A DNA stretch of 64,000 bases from Burkholderiales bacterium (lineage in GTDB: Bacteria > Pseudomonadota > Gammaproteobacteria > Burkholderiales > Burkholderiaceae_C): assembly GCA_025350145.1 (NCBI GenBank), contig JANXYH010000023.1:1-64000 (forward strand), read 5' to 3'. The notes below the pieces were generated by a model, which was not told the origin of the DNA, ran no database searches, and saw nothing but the letters and a program-made list of their open reading frames with translations. Shown here piece after piece: positions 30,399-38,554 of the stretch. Made by a program: the position numbers and the translations under genes. Each line of letters opens with the position of its first letter. Positions within the stretch are counted from its first letter, which is position 1.

Positions 30399-32453
30399 AT
30401 GCGTGGACCCTACTTCCCGGCCGCCAGGGGCAGCAGCTTGCGCCGTGGCGTTGAACTGCCGCAGCGCCGGGGTGGCGAGCCGGGATTGCGGCCTATCGCC
30501 GCCAGCCTGAAGCTGCCTCGCCAGCACGCCGAGTTGATCGACGAGTCGCACGAACGCTGTGTCGCCCTGGGGGTGTCGCGGATCGAGCGGCCGGACTTTT
30601 CGACCCTGGGCCGCAGCGACCTGATCGTGGTCCGCGAGCGCAACCAGCGCCTGCACCTGCATGCCGCGCCGGTGATGGAGATGCTGCACGAGCAGATCGC
30701 CAACACCGAGAGCATGGTGGTGCTGACCGATGCCACCGGCACCGTGATCCATTCGATCGGCGACGATGACTTTCTCGGCCGCGCCGCCAAGGTGGCGCTG
30801 GCGCCCGGGGCCAACTGGAGCGAAGCCGCCAAGGGCACCAATGCGGTCGGCACGGCCCTGATCGACGAAGTGCCCACCCTCGTCCACGCCGACGAGCATT
30901 ACCTGCACGCCAACCATTTCCTGACCTGCTCGGCCGCGCCCATCCTCGACCCGCGCGGCAACATCCTGGGCGTGCTCGACGTTTCGGGCGACCACCGCGG
31001 CTACCACCAGCACACCATGGCGCTGGTCAAGATGTCTGCGCGGATGATTGAGAACCACTGGCTCACCGACGACCAACGCAACCTGATGCGGCTGCACTTC
31101 CACAGCCGGGTGGATTTCATCGGCACGCTGATGGAGGGCATCCTGGCGGTCAGCCCCGACGGCAAGCTGGTCGGCGCCAACCGCGGCGCGCTCGATCAGT
31201 TGGGCCTGTCCGGCGCGGCGCTGCGGATGCACTCGCTGAGCTCCCTGCTGGGCACCAGCGTCAGCGCCCTGGTTGACCGTTTCCGCTCACCGCTGGCCAC
31301 GCCGGCGCCGCTGCGCACCGCCAGCGGGCGCGAATTCTTCGTCCACGCCCGCTTCAACTGGCCGGTCTGGACCAATCTGGCCGAAGCGATCGCCGCCGTG
31401 CCCGGTCCGGCCCAAGCCGTGGTGGCGCCGCCCGCCACGTCCAGCACCCGGGCCAGCGCCGGCCTGGCGCCACTGTGCAGCGGCGACGCGCAGTGGGCCA
31501 GCGTGGTCGACAAAATCCGCCGGGTGCTGGACAAGGACATCGCTATCCTGATCCTGGGCGACACCGGTACCGGCAAGGAACTGCTGGCCCATGCCATCCA
31601 CCAGGACAGCGCCCGCCGCGCCCAGGCCTTCGTCGCCCTGAATTGCGCCGCCATCGCCGACGACCTGATCGAGGCCGAGCTGTTCGGCTGCGAAGACGGC
31701 GCCTTCACCGGGGCACGCCGCAAGGGCCAGGTCGGCAAGCTGGTGCAGGCCAGCGGCGGGACGCTGTTCCTCGACGAGATCGGCGACCTGCCGCTGGCGC
31801 TGCAGGCGCGGCTGCTGCGGGTGCTGCAGGAGCGCCAGGTGACGCCGCTGGGCAGCGCCAAGTCGATTGCGGTCAACCTCAGCATCGTCTGCGCCAGCCG
31901 CTGCAACCTGCGCCAGATGATCGATGCCCAGCAGTTCCGCGAGGACCTGTATTACCGCCTCAACGGCCTGGCCGTGCGCCTGCCGGCGCTGCGCGAACGC
32001 AGCGACCTGGCCGCGCTGGTGCGGCGCATCCTCGACCAGCTTGGCGCCGACCAGCGCCCGCCCGGCCGATGGCAGCTCTGCCCCGAGGTAATGGCGCTGT
32101 TCCAGGCCTGTGCCTGGCCGGGCAATGTGCGCCAGCTCTTCAACCTGCTGCGCACAGCGGCGGTGATGTGTGCCGGCGACGGCCTGATCACGCGCGCCCA
32201 CCTGTCAGACGACTTCCTCGCCGAGGCCGGCGCCGCCTTGGGTCTGGCCGGGGCTGGGGCCGGCAACCAGGCCAGCCCGCCGATCCCGGCCAAGATCGCC
32301 CCAGCCACCCGCTCGCTCCAAGAGATGGAGCTGGACGCGATCCAGCAGGCCTTGGCGCAGGCCGGGGGCAACATCTCCGAAGCCGCCAAGCGCCTGGGCA
32401 TCAGCCGCAACACCATCTACCGCAAGCTGCGCTGGAACGCCGCCCCGGCCTGA
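30399..32453 (+). CDS. AcoR-like sigma-54-dependent transcriptional activator (GAF-AAA-Fis HTH)
   Basis: 684-residue enhancer-binding protein. The N-terminus (PRQHAELIDESHERCVALGV) and a GAF domain (about 85-215, with AAKGTNAVGTALIDEVPTLVHADEHYL) are the AcoR arrangement; the centre has a degenerate PAS-like region. The AAA domain carries Walker A GDTGTGKE (387-394), the sigma-54 contact loop GAFTGA, Walker B GGTLFLDEIGDLP and the R-finger region REDLYYRLNGL. A Fis-type helix-turn-helix ends the protein (ISEAAKRLGISRNTIYRKLRW). GGAGA precedes the start by 8 nt. AcoR-type regulators control acetoin and PQQ-alcohol-dehydrogenase genes; the PQQ-ABC operon immediately downstream and the dehydrogenase at 46.2 kb are the obvious candidate targets. 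Confidence 0.92.
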   Translation: MRGPYFPAARGSSLRRGVELPQRRGGEPGLRPIAASLKLPRQHAELIDESHERCVALGVSRIERPDFSTLGRSDLIVVRERNQRLHLHAAPVMEMLHEQIANTESMVVLTDATGTVIHSIGDDDFLGRAAKVALAPGANWSEAAKGTNAVGTALIDEVPTLVHADEHYLHANHFLTCSAAPILDPRGNILGVLDVSGDHRGYHQHTMALVKMSARMIENHWLTDDQRNLMRLHFHSRVDFIGTLMEGILAVSPDGKLVGANRGALDQLGLSGAALRMHSLSSLLGTSVSALVDRFRSPLATPAPLRTASGREFFVHARFNWPVWTNLAEAIAAVPGPAQAVVAPPATSSTRASAGLAPLCSGDAQWASVVDKIRRVLDKDIAILILGDTGTGKELLAHAIHQDSARRAQAFVALNCAAIADDLIEAELFGCEDGAFTGARRKGQVGKLVQASGGTLFLDEIGDLPLALQARLLRVLQERQVTPLGSAKSIAVNLSIVCASRCNLRQMIDAQQFREDLYYRLNGLAVRLPALRERSDLAALVRRILDQLGADQRPPGRWQLCPEVMALFQACAWPGNVRQLFNLLRTAAVMCAGDGLITRAHLSDDFLAEAGAALGLAGAGAGNQASPPIPAKIAPATRSLQEMELDAIQQALAQAGGNISEAAKRLGISRNTIYRKLRWNAAPA

Positions 32454-32485
32454 ACCCGGGCCGGGCGCCGAGGGTCTGGCTGTCC

Positions 32486-32514
32486 GAATTTTCAAATTTT
32501 CAATTTTTCGATAG
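32486..32514. promoter_or_regulatory. AT-rich tract before the PQQ-ABC operon
   Basis: A 29-bp stretch of almost pure A/T (GAATTTTCAAATTTTCAATT and following T-run) interrupts otherwise very GC-rich DNA, 77-105 bp upstream of the ABC ATPase gene. The unit AATTTTCA is nearly repeated. It could be an UP element, an IHF-type bending site for sigma-54 transcription, or the tail region of transcription from the activator gene. I could not find a good sigma-54 -24/-12 match next to it. Confidence 0.4.
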
Positions 32515-32590
32515 GCCGATCGCCGCTGCCTGCCCCGGGCAATCCGCAACTGGCGGCCGGGCCGGTCTGCGGCTACAAACCGCCATTCCC

Positions 32591-33328
32591 ATGAACCACG
32601 CCAACGCCCCCCGTCTGCACCTGTCCGGCCTGGTCAAACGCTATGGCCGGCGACTGGCCCTGGACGGCCTCAGCCTGGAGCTGCAGGCCGGCACCCTGGC
32701 GGTTCTGCTGGGGCCCAACGGCGCCGGCAAATCGACCCTGTTCCAGGTGCTGACCGGCCTGTTTGGTGCCGACGCGGGCGAGGTCAGCGTCCAGGGCCAT
32801 TCGCTGCGCCAGGCCGCGCCGGCGGCGCTGGCGCACATCGGGGTGGTGTTCCAGCAGATGTCGCTGGACCTCGATCTGACGGTCGAGCGCAACCTGCGTT
32901 TTCATGCCGATCTGCATGGCCTGCCGCGCGGCCTGGCCCGCCAGCGCATCGCCGAGGCCTGTGCTGGCGCCGGCCTGAGCGCCGATCTGCATCGGCCGGT
33001 GCGTGAGCTCTCCGGCGGCAACCGGCGCAAGGTGGAGTTGGTACGCGCGCTGCTGCACCGCCCCGGCCTGGTGCTGATGGACGAACCCACCGTCGGCCTG
33101 GACCCGCAGTCGCGGCGCGAGCTGATGGCCACCATCCGCAGCGATGTCAGCGCCCGCGGCAGCAGCGTGCTCTGGGCCACCCACCTGGTCGAGGAGGCCG
33201 CCGCCGCCGACCGGGTGCTGGTGCTGCACCAGGGCAAGCTGCTGGCCGACGGCACGCCGGAAATGGTCTGCCATGCGCTGGGCGGCGGCAACCTCGAACA
33301 AGCCTTCATCCGCGCCACCGCGCGCTGA
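32591..33328 (+). CDS. PQQ-associated ABC transporter ATP-binding protein
   Basis: 245-residue ABC ATPase. Walker A is GPNGAGKST (residues about 42-50), the Q-loop is GVVFQQMSLDLDLTVERNL, the signature is ELSGGNRRKVELVRALLH, Walker B VLMDEPTVGLDP, and the H-loop lies in VLWATHLVEEA. The signature SGGNRRK with these neighbours matches the export-type ATPases found in clusters with PQQ-dependent alcohol dehydrogenases (PedC-type systems). First gene of the operon that continues with the propeller, binding protein and permease. The transported compound is not known for this family. Confidence 0.88.
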   Translation: MNHANAPRLHLSGLVKRYGRRLALDGLSLELQAGTLAVLLGPNGAGKSTLFQVLTGLFGADAGEVSVQGHSLRQAAPAALAHIGVVFQQMSLDLDLTVERNLRFHADLHGLPRGLARQRIAEACAGAGLSADLHRPVRELSGGNRRKVELVRALLHRPGLVLMDEPTVGLDPQSRRELMATIRSDVSARGSSVLWATHLVEEAAAADRVLVLHQGKLLADGTPEMVCHALGGGNLEQAFIRATAR

Positions 33329-33348
33329 GCCTGAGCCAGAACCAAACC

Positions 33349-34332
33349 ATGAACCCCTGCCGATTGATCATCGCCACCACCACCGCGCTGCTCTGCGCGG
33401 CGGCCATCGGCACCCAGGCCCAGGCCCAGGGCGTGGCCTTCATCTCCAGCGAGAAAGACAACGCGCTGACGCTGCTCGACCTGAAGACGCTGAGCGTCAT
33501 CGGCACCCTGCCGACCTGCCAGCGCCCACGCCACATGCAGCGCTCGCCCGACGGCAAGCTGCTGATCGTCGCCTGCGCCGAATCCAACGCCGCCGACGTG
33601 ATCGACATTGCCAGCCGCAAATCGCTGCGCCGCCTGCCGCTGAGCGACGGCCCCGAGGCCTTTGACCTCTCGCCCGACGGCAAGACCCTGTATGTCTCGA
33701 ACGAGGACGAGGCCCTCCTCAGCGTGATCGACTTTGCCAGCGGCAAGCTGCTGCGCCAGGTGCCGGTGGGCAAGGAGCCCGAGGGCGTCAAGGTCTCGGC
33801 CGACGGCAAGACGGTCTGGGTCACTTCCGAGGTCGCCAGCCTGGTGCATGTGATCTCCAGCGCCGACGGCAAGGTGTTGAAGAACGTGCCGGTGGGCAAG
33901 CGGCCGCGGCGCTTTGCCCTGACGCCTGACGGCAAGTCGCTGTGGGTCACCAACGAGCTGGGGGCCAGCGTGACGGTCCTGTCGACCGCCGACTACTCGA
34001 CCATCGCCACCCTGGTGTTCGAGCTCAAGGGCGTGCGCAGCGCCGACATCACCCCGGTCGGTATCACCATGACGCGCGACGGCAAGCGCGCCTTCGTCGC
34101 CCTAGGCCGGGCCAACCATGTGGCCTTCGTCGATGTCGCCAGCCTCAAGGTCACCGACCTGGTGCTGGTCGGCAAGCGCGCCTGGAATGTCGCGCTCGAC
34201 GGCGCCGAGGCCCGTTTGCTGGTCGTCAACGGCCTGAGCGACGACCTGACCGTGGTCGACGTGGCCAGCGCCAAGCCGATCAAGACCGTGCCGGTCGGCC
34301 GCGTGCCCTACGCGGCGGTGGTGGTCGATTGA
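33349..34332 (+). CDS. Periplasmic YVTN beta-propeller protein, PQQ-cluster type
   Basis: 327-residue exported protein with signal peptide MNPCRLIIATTTALLCAAAIG ending before QAQAQG. The mature part consists of about seven repeats of about 42 residues with the YVTN signature (GKTLYVSNEDEALLSVIDFA, GKTVWVTSEVASLVHVISS, GKSLWVTNELGASVTVLST), which fold as a beta-propeller. Proteins of this type are regularly encoded with PQQ-dependent dehydrogenases and their ABC system; a role as periplasmic binding or assembly partner is inferred. Its TGA overlaps the TTG start of the next gene. Confidence 0.88.
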   Translation: MNPCRLIIATTTALLCAAAIGTQAQAQGVAFISSEKDNALTLLDLKTLSVIGTLPTCQRPRHMQRSPDGKLLIVACAESNAADVIDIASRKSLRRLPLSDGPEAFDLSPDGKTLYVSNEDEALLSVIDFASGKLLRQVPVGKEPEGVKVSADGKTVWVTSEVASLVHVISSADGKVLKNVPVGKRPRRFALTPDGKSLWVTNELGASVTVLSTADYSTIATLVFELKGVRSADITPVGITMTRDGKRAFVALGRANHVAFVDVASLKVTDLVLVGKRAWNVALDGAEARLLVVNGLSDDLTVVDVASAKPIKTVPVGRVPYAAVVVD

Positions 34333-35516
34333 GGCGGTTTGCCCTGGCTTGGCTGGCCCTGGCGCTGACGCTGGCGCTGCTCAGCGGCGCCGGCCACGCC
34401 GCCACGCTCAAGGCCAGCCTGCTGCTGCAGGCCGACGATCCGCGCCTGAGCCGCAGCCGGGTCGAGCTGGCCTACCTTGGCCACCCCGGCGGCCCGGCCA
34501 GCGACGGCGTGGCGTTGGCGCTGGACGAGGCCAAGCTCGAACTCGACGCGGCCGGCAGCACGATCAGCCTGGAGACCGTCAGCGTCGCCTCGGCCGCCGC
34601 CGCACGCGAGGCCGCGCTGCGCGCCGACAAGGCCGGCGCGGTGGCGCTGCTGGCCGATCTGCCGGCCGATTGGCTGCTGGCGGTGGCCGACGCGACCACC
34701 GCGCCGGTGCTCAACCTGGGCGAGCCTGCCGATCGCCTGCGCCAGGCCGACTGCCGCGCCAACCTGCTGCACCTCATCCCCAGCGAACGGATGCGCGCCG
34801 ACGCGCTGGCGCAGGGCCTGCTGGCGCGCAAATGGCGCGACGTGCTGATGCTGGTCGGCCCCGACCCGCTGGACGCCGAACGCGCCGCCACCGCCGCCGC
34901 CGCGATCACCCGCTACGGCCTGAAGCTGGTCGCCAGCAAACCGTTCAAGCGCTCGGCCGACCCGCGCCAGCGCGACGCCGCCAACCCGTTGCTGCTGACC
35001 GCCACCAGCGGCCTGCCGGGCGGCACCTACGACCTGGTCTGGGTGGTCGACAGCGACGGCGAATTCGCCCGCAGCCTGCCCTACCGAATCGCCCTGCCGC
35101 GGCCACTGGTCGGCGACGCCGGCCTGCTGGCGCTGGCCTGGGCGCCAGGCTTCGACCGCTTCGGTGCGCCGCAACTGGCGCGGCGCTTTGCCAAGGCCGC
35201 GCGGCGGCCGATGACGGACCACGACTGGGCCGCCTGGGCCGGCGCCAAGGCGCTGGTGGCCGCCGCCGTGGCCCAGCCCAGGGGCACGCTGGCCGCCATT
35301 CGCCAAACGCTGGTCGAAGGCCCGCTCGACGGCAGCAAGGGCGTGCTGCTGGGGTTTCGCCCCTGGGACGGGCAGTTGCGCCAACCGCTGCTGCTGGCCG
35401 ACGGCCAGGGCGTGGTCGGCCTGGCGCCGATTGACGGCATCCTGCACCCGAAAAATGCGCTGGACACGCTCGGCGCCGACGCCCCCGAGCAGCGCTGCAA
35501 AGTGAGCCGCAAATGA
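34329..35516 (+). CDS. PQQ-associated ABC transporter periplasmic binding protein
   Basis: 395-residue protein with a TTG start that overlaps the previous stop (TTGA). Signal peptide LRRFALAWLALALTLALLSG ends near GHA-A. The body resembles the amino-acid-type periplasmic binding fold (LADLPADWLLAVADATTAPVLNLG, RMRADALAQGLLARKWRDVLMLVGP, YDLVWVVDSDGEFARSLPYR) and fits the family of ABC binding proteins encoded beside PQQ-dependent alcohol dehydrogenases. Ends with ATGA coupling to the permease. Although it is a binding protein, the partner permease is of the export type, so direction of transport is unclear. Confidence 0.85.
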   Translation: MRRFALAWLALALTLALLSGAGHAATLKASLLLQADDPRLSRSRVELAYLGHPGGPASDGVALALDEAKLELDAAGSTISLETVSVASAAAAREAALRADKAGAVALLADLPADWLLAVADATTAPVLNLGEPADRLRQADCRANLLHLIPSERMRADALAQGLLARKWRDVLMLVGPDPLDAERAATAAAAITRYGLKLVASKPFKRSADPRQRDAANPLLLTATSGLPGGTYDLVWVVDSDGEFARSLPYRIALPRPLVGDAGLLALAWAPGFDRFGAPQLARRFAKAARRPMTDHDWAAWAGAKALVAAAVAQPRGTLAAIRQTLVEGPLDGSKGVLLGFRPWDGQLRQPLLLADGQGVVGLAPIDGILHPKNALDTLGADAPEQRCKVSRK

Positions 35517-36325
35517 ACCACGCGATCCAGGCCTGGCAGGCGATCGTCCTGCGCGAGTTGCTGAAGTTCAGCCGCCAATCGGGCCGGCTGGTGTCGGCCC
35601 TGGTGCGCCCGCTGCTGTGGCTGGCGGTGTTCGCCGCCGGCTTTCGCAACGTTTTCGGCGTGGCCATCGTCGAGCCCTACGACAGCTACATCCCGTACGA
35701 CCTCTACATCGCCCCCGGTCTGGTCGGCATGGTGCTGCTGTTCAACGGCATGCAGTCCAGCCTGGCGATGGTCTATGACCGCGAGATGGGGCTGATGCGG
35801 CTGCTGCTGACCGCGCCACTGCCGCGCTGGATCTTGTTCGCCAAGCTCAGCGCCACCGCCGTGCTGTCGCTGGCCCAGGCGCTGGCCTTCGTCATCGTCG
35901 CCGCGCTGATCGGCACCGGCCTGCCGCTGCTCGGGCCGCAGACCCCGATGGTGCTGCTGGCGGCGGTCTCGGCGGCGCTGATGCTGGGCGCGCTGGGGCT
36001 GCTGCTGTCGGTGCACATCAAGCAGCTTGAGAACTTTGCCGGCACGATGAACTTCGTCATCTTCCCGATGTACTTCATGTCCACTGCCCTGTACCCGCTG
36101 TGGAAGCTCGAAGAGTCGGGCGCGGCCTGGGTCTACCAGATCGCCCGCTTCAACCCCTTCACCCACGCGGTCGAGTGGCTGCGCTTTGCGCTCTACGCCA
36201 AGGACCCCGGCATCTCGCCCTGGATCGTGCTCGGCACGCTGGCCCTGTGCTTCGGCCTGGCGGCCTGGGGCTACGACCCGCAGCGCGGCTTCGGCGCCCT
36301 GACCAAGCGCGGCGGGCCAGCATGA
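35513..36325 (+). CDS. PQQ-associated ABC-2 type transporter permease
   Basis: 270-residue membrane protein of the ABC-2 (export) permease family with six predicted helices: WQAIVLRELLKFSRQSGRLVSALVRPLLWL at the N-terminus, GMVLLFNGMQSSLAMVYDRE with the conserved loop MGLMRLLLTAPLPR, then two helices around LAQALAFVIVAALIGTGLPLL, and NPFTHAVEWLRFALY near the end. This is the PedC-type permease of PQQ dehydrogenase clusters. Both ends are coupled by ATGA overlaps, to the binding protein before it and to the 39-residue ORF after it. Confidence 0.9.
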   Translation: MNHAIQAWQAIVLRELLKFSRQSGRLVSALVRPLLWLAVFAAGFRNVFGVAIVEPYDSYIPYDLYIAPGLVGMVLLFNGMQSSLAMVYDREMGLMRLLLTAPLPRWILFAKLSATAVLSLAQALAFVIVAALIGTGLPLLGPQTPMVLLAAVSAALMLGALGLLLSVHIKQLENFAGTMNFVIFPMYFMSTALYPLWKLEESGAAWVYQIARFNPFTHAVEWLRFALYAKDPGISPWIVLGTLALCFGLAAWGYDPQRGFGALTKRGGPA

Positions 36326-36441
36326 GGTGGCTGTTCTCACCGCGACCGGCCAGCGGCAAGGTCGAGATCGAACCGATCTGGCTGGCGTGGCTGGCGTGGC
36401 TGGCGCTGGGCCTGGTCACGGCATGGACGGATTGGCAATGA
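36322..36441 (+). CDS. 39-residue single-helix membrane micro-protein, translationally coupled
   Basis: A short ORF sits exactly between permease and Bug receptor: its ATG overlaps the permease TGA and its TGA overlaps the ATG of the next gene, ATGA at both ends. The protein starts MRWLFSPRPASGKVEIEP and continues with a hydrophobic stretch (IWLAWLAWLALGLVTAW) long enough for one transmembrane helix; the DNA behind WLAWLAWLAL is a near-perfect 9-bp tandem repeat. The double overlap argues that it is translated and not a gap. I recognise no family; a small accessory subunit of the ABC transporter is an inference from position only. Confidence 0.65.
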   Translation: MRWLFSPRPASGKVEIEPIWLAWLAWLALGLVTAWTDWQ

Positions 36442-37427
36442 GCCCTGCACTCGACCGCCGCCGCCTGCTCGGCCAGGCCTGGGCGCTGGCCCTGACCCCC
36501 GCCTACGGCGCGGCGCTGGCCCAGGCCGGCGCCCGCTTCCCGGTCCGGCCGATCGCGCTCTGGCTGCCCTGGCCGGCCGGCGGCGCGACCGACCTGACCT
36601 TTCGCATCCTCTGCGAGGTCGCCTCGCGCCAGCTCAAGCAGAAGATCATCGTCGAGAACCGCGGCGGCGCCGGCGGCACCCTGGTCATGCCGCTGCTGCA
36701 GCAGGCCACGCCCGACGGCTACACCCTGGCGCAGATCCCGCAGACCGTGCTGCGCGCGCCCTGGACCCGCAAGGTGCTGTGGGATCCGATCCGCGACACC
36801 ACGCCGATCATCCAGATCTCGGGCGTCACCTTCGGCGTGGTCGTGCCCGCCGCCAGCGCACTGCGCAGCCTCGACGACCTTTTCGCCTACGCCAAGGCCA
36901 GGCCCGGCGAACTGACCATCGCCACCAATGGCGTCGGCACCACCCCGCATGTGGTGATGGACGATCTGTTCGGCCGCCGCGGCCTGAGCTACAACCATGT
37001 GCCCTACAAGGGCACGGCCGAGCAGATGATCGCGGTCACCTCGGGCCAGGTGATGGTCGGGGTCAACTCCAACGGCTTTGCACCCTTCGTCGATTCCGGC
37101 CGCCTGCGCCTGCTCGTCACCTTTGGCGAACAGCGCACCAAACGCTGGGCCAGCGTGCCGACCCTGCTCGAACTGGGCCATGGCATCGTCGCCACTTCGC
37201 CCTACGGCATCGCCGGCCCGGCCGGCCTGCCAGCGGCGGTGGTGCAAATCCTGCACGACGCCTTCAAGGCGGCGATGTTCGACCCGGCGCATGTCAATGA
37301 ACTGGCGGTGTTCGACCAGGAATTGGCCTACCTCGGCCCGCAGGACTATGCCCGCAGCCTGCGCGCCGCGTTCGAGACCGAGCGCAAGGTGGTCGAGCGC
37401 CTGGGCCTGGCCCAGCACGCCGAGTGA
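36438..37427 (+). CDS. Bug-family (tripartite tricarboxylate) substrate-binding protein
   Basis: 329-residue periplasmic binding protein. The export signal begins MSPALDRRRLLGQAWALAL, with an RRR motif that may be Tat-type. Family hallmarks: FPVRPIALWLPWPAGGATDLTFRIL, IVENRGGAGGTLVMPLLQQATPDGYTL, and VPYKGTAEQMIAVTSGQV. Like most Bug proteins it has no TctA/TctB membrane partners nearby. Its ATG overlaps the stop of the 39-residue ORF, so it is a real member of the PQQ-ABC operon, an unusual setting. It would bind a carboxylate, perhaps the oxidation product of the alcohol. Confidence 0.9.
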   Translation: MSPALDRRRLLGQAWALALTPAYGAALAQAGARFPVRPIALWLPWPAGGATDLTFRILCEVASRQLKQKIIVENRGGAGGTLVMPLLQQATPDGYTLAQIPQTVLRAPWTRKVLWDPIRDTTPIIQISGVTFGVVVPAASALRSLDDLFAYAKARPGELTIATNGVGTTPHVVMDDLFGRRGLSYNHVPYKGTAEQMIAVTSGQVMVGVNSNGFAPFVDSGRLRLLVTFGEQRTKRWASVPTLLELGHGIVATSPYGIAGPAGLPAAVVQILHDAFKAAMFDPAHVNELAVFDQELAYLGPQDYARSLRAAFETERKVVERLGLAQHAE

Positions 37428-37431
37428 TGGC

Positions 37432-37451
37432 GCCGGCCTTGCCCGGCCGGC
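37432..37451 (+). terminator. Hairpin after the PQQ-ABC operon
   Basis: GCCGGCC (37432-37438) and GGCCGGC (37445-37451) form a perfect 7-bp stem with a 6-nt loop (TTGCCC), starting 4 nt after the stop of the Bug gene. No U-run follows. Probable end of the coupled operon. Confidence 0.6.
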
Positions 37452-37455
37452 CGCT

Positions 37456-37692
37456 TCAGCCCGGGGGCAAAGCGGTGGCTGTCTGCGGCGCTGCCTGGTC
37501 CATGCGATCGACCGCCTTGCCCAGCAGCGCGCGCGCCTGGTCCAGCCGGGCGCCGGCCAGGATGTTCGCGACCGCGTCCGGCTCGGGCATCCGGGTCGCG
37601 GCGGTGATCGCCCGGCGCAGCGGCTGCTGTGCCAGCGCCGAGGGGTCAAAAAAGTGATCAGAGGCGCGAGCCGATGCAAAGCCGTTGGCCAT
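37456..37692 (-). pseudogene. Probable N-terminal remnant of putA (proline dehydrogenase)
   Basis: A 78-codon minus-strand frame contains the segments DPSALAQQPLRRAITAATRM and EPDAVANILAGARLDQARAL, which resemble the start of Burkholderiales PutA, the bifunctional proline dehydrogenase/glutamate-semialdehyde dehydrogenase. The frame stops after about 75 residues, right at the hairpin of the upstream operon, and nothing of the remaining 1000 or more residues of PutA is present. I read it as a leftover of a deleted gene; a free-standing small protein cannot be excluded. Confidence 0.5.
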
Positions 37693-37738
37693 GGCGGATG
37701 CGCAGGATCAGTTCGTCATGCCCAAGGCCGGCGCCGCT

Positions 37739-38410
37739 TCAACGGCGAAGGTGGCGCACGACGATGTCTATCACCTGGTCGCGGCGCGCGCGCTGCGCGC
37801 TCTGCGGGTCGCGGTCGCGCTCGAAGATCAGCGAGAAGGTATAGCGGTTGGCGACGTTGAAAAAACACAGCGCCGAGATGGTCCAGTGCATGTCTACCGG
37901 GTCCAGCCCACGGCGAAACGTGCCTGCGGCCACACCCCGCTCATAGACGCTGCGGACGGCGTCGATCGCCGACACATTGGCCTGCCGGATCAAGGTGCTG
38001 CGCGACAGGAACTCGCCGCGCTGCATGTTCTCGTTCATCACCAGCCGGATGAAGGGCTCGTTGTCGGCGTGGTGGTCGAAGGTGTGCGCCACCAGGCGGC
38101 GCAACCCGTCCTCGGGCTCAAGATCGTCGAGCTGCATGCCATGCTCAACCTCGCGCAGCCGCCCGTAGGCGTTCTCCAGCACCTTGAGGTAGAGCTGCTC
38201 CTTGTTCTTGAAGTGGTAGTAGATCATCCGCTTGCTGGTGCGGGTGCGCGCCGCAATCTCGTCGATCCGGGCACCGGCCAGGCCCTTGTCGGCAAACTCG
38301 GCCGTGGCCACGTCGAGGATGTTCAGCAACGAGCGCTCGGCATCGTAGGTGCGCCGTGCCGCGCCCTCCGAGCTTGGCGATTGCGCGGCTGAATGTACGG
38401 GTTGGTCCAT
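37739..38410 (-). CDS. TetR/AcrR-family transcriptional regulator
   Basis: 223-residue regulator. Residues about 25-72 form the TetR DNA-binding domain (LLNILDVATAEFADKGLAGARIDEIAARTRTSKRMIYYHFKNKEQLY). The C-terminal ligand-binding domain is helical (LRRLVAHTFDHHADNEPFIRLVMNENMQRG), of the type common in regulators of aromatic or carboxylate catabolism in Burkholderiales. Start at 38410; the frame is open upstream only as antisense to the aroE-like gene. A strong palindrome 72-88 bp upstream is its probable operator, shared with the divergent aroE/TRAP operon, so it likely represses that operon until a substrate is bound. Confidence 0.92.
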   Translation of the reverse strand: MDQPVHSAAQSPSSEGAARRTYDAERSLLNILDVATAEFADKGLAGARIDEIAARTRTSKRMIYYHFKNKEQLYLKVLENAYGRLREVEHGMQLDDLEPEDGLRRLVAHTFDHHADNEPFIRLVMNENMQRGEFLSRSTLIRQANVSAIDAVRSVYERGVAAGTFRRGLDPVDMHWTISALCFFNVANRYTFSLIFERDRDPQSAQRARRDQVIDIVVRHLRR

Positions 38411-38482
38411 TTGGCAGAGCCTAATCGGAATTGACCCGCAGATGGCGAGCCTAACACGAGGGTTTATACCAAGACCACAAAA

Positions 38483-38498
38483 TGTACTAGACAGTACA
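38483..38498. promoter_or_regulatory. Probable TetR-family operator
   Basis: TGTACT-AGAC-AGTACA is a perfect 6-bp inverted repeat with a 4-nt spacer, placed in the AT-richest part of the 144-bp divergent region between the TetR gene and the aroE-like gene. Size, symmetry and position fit an operator through which one TetR dimer pair could repress both directions. Confidence 0.75.
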
Positions 38499-38554
38499 AT
38501 TTCATCTCCGCTCGGGATTGTCTGGCGGAACAAGCTCATGGCTGGAGCAGCCCC

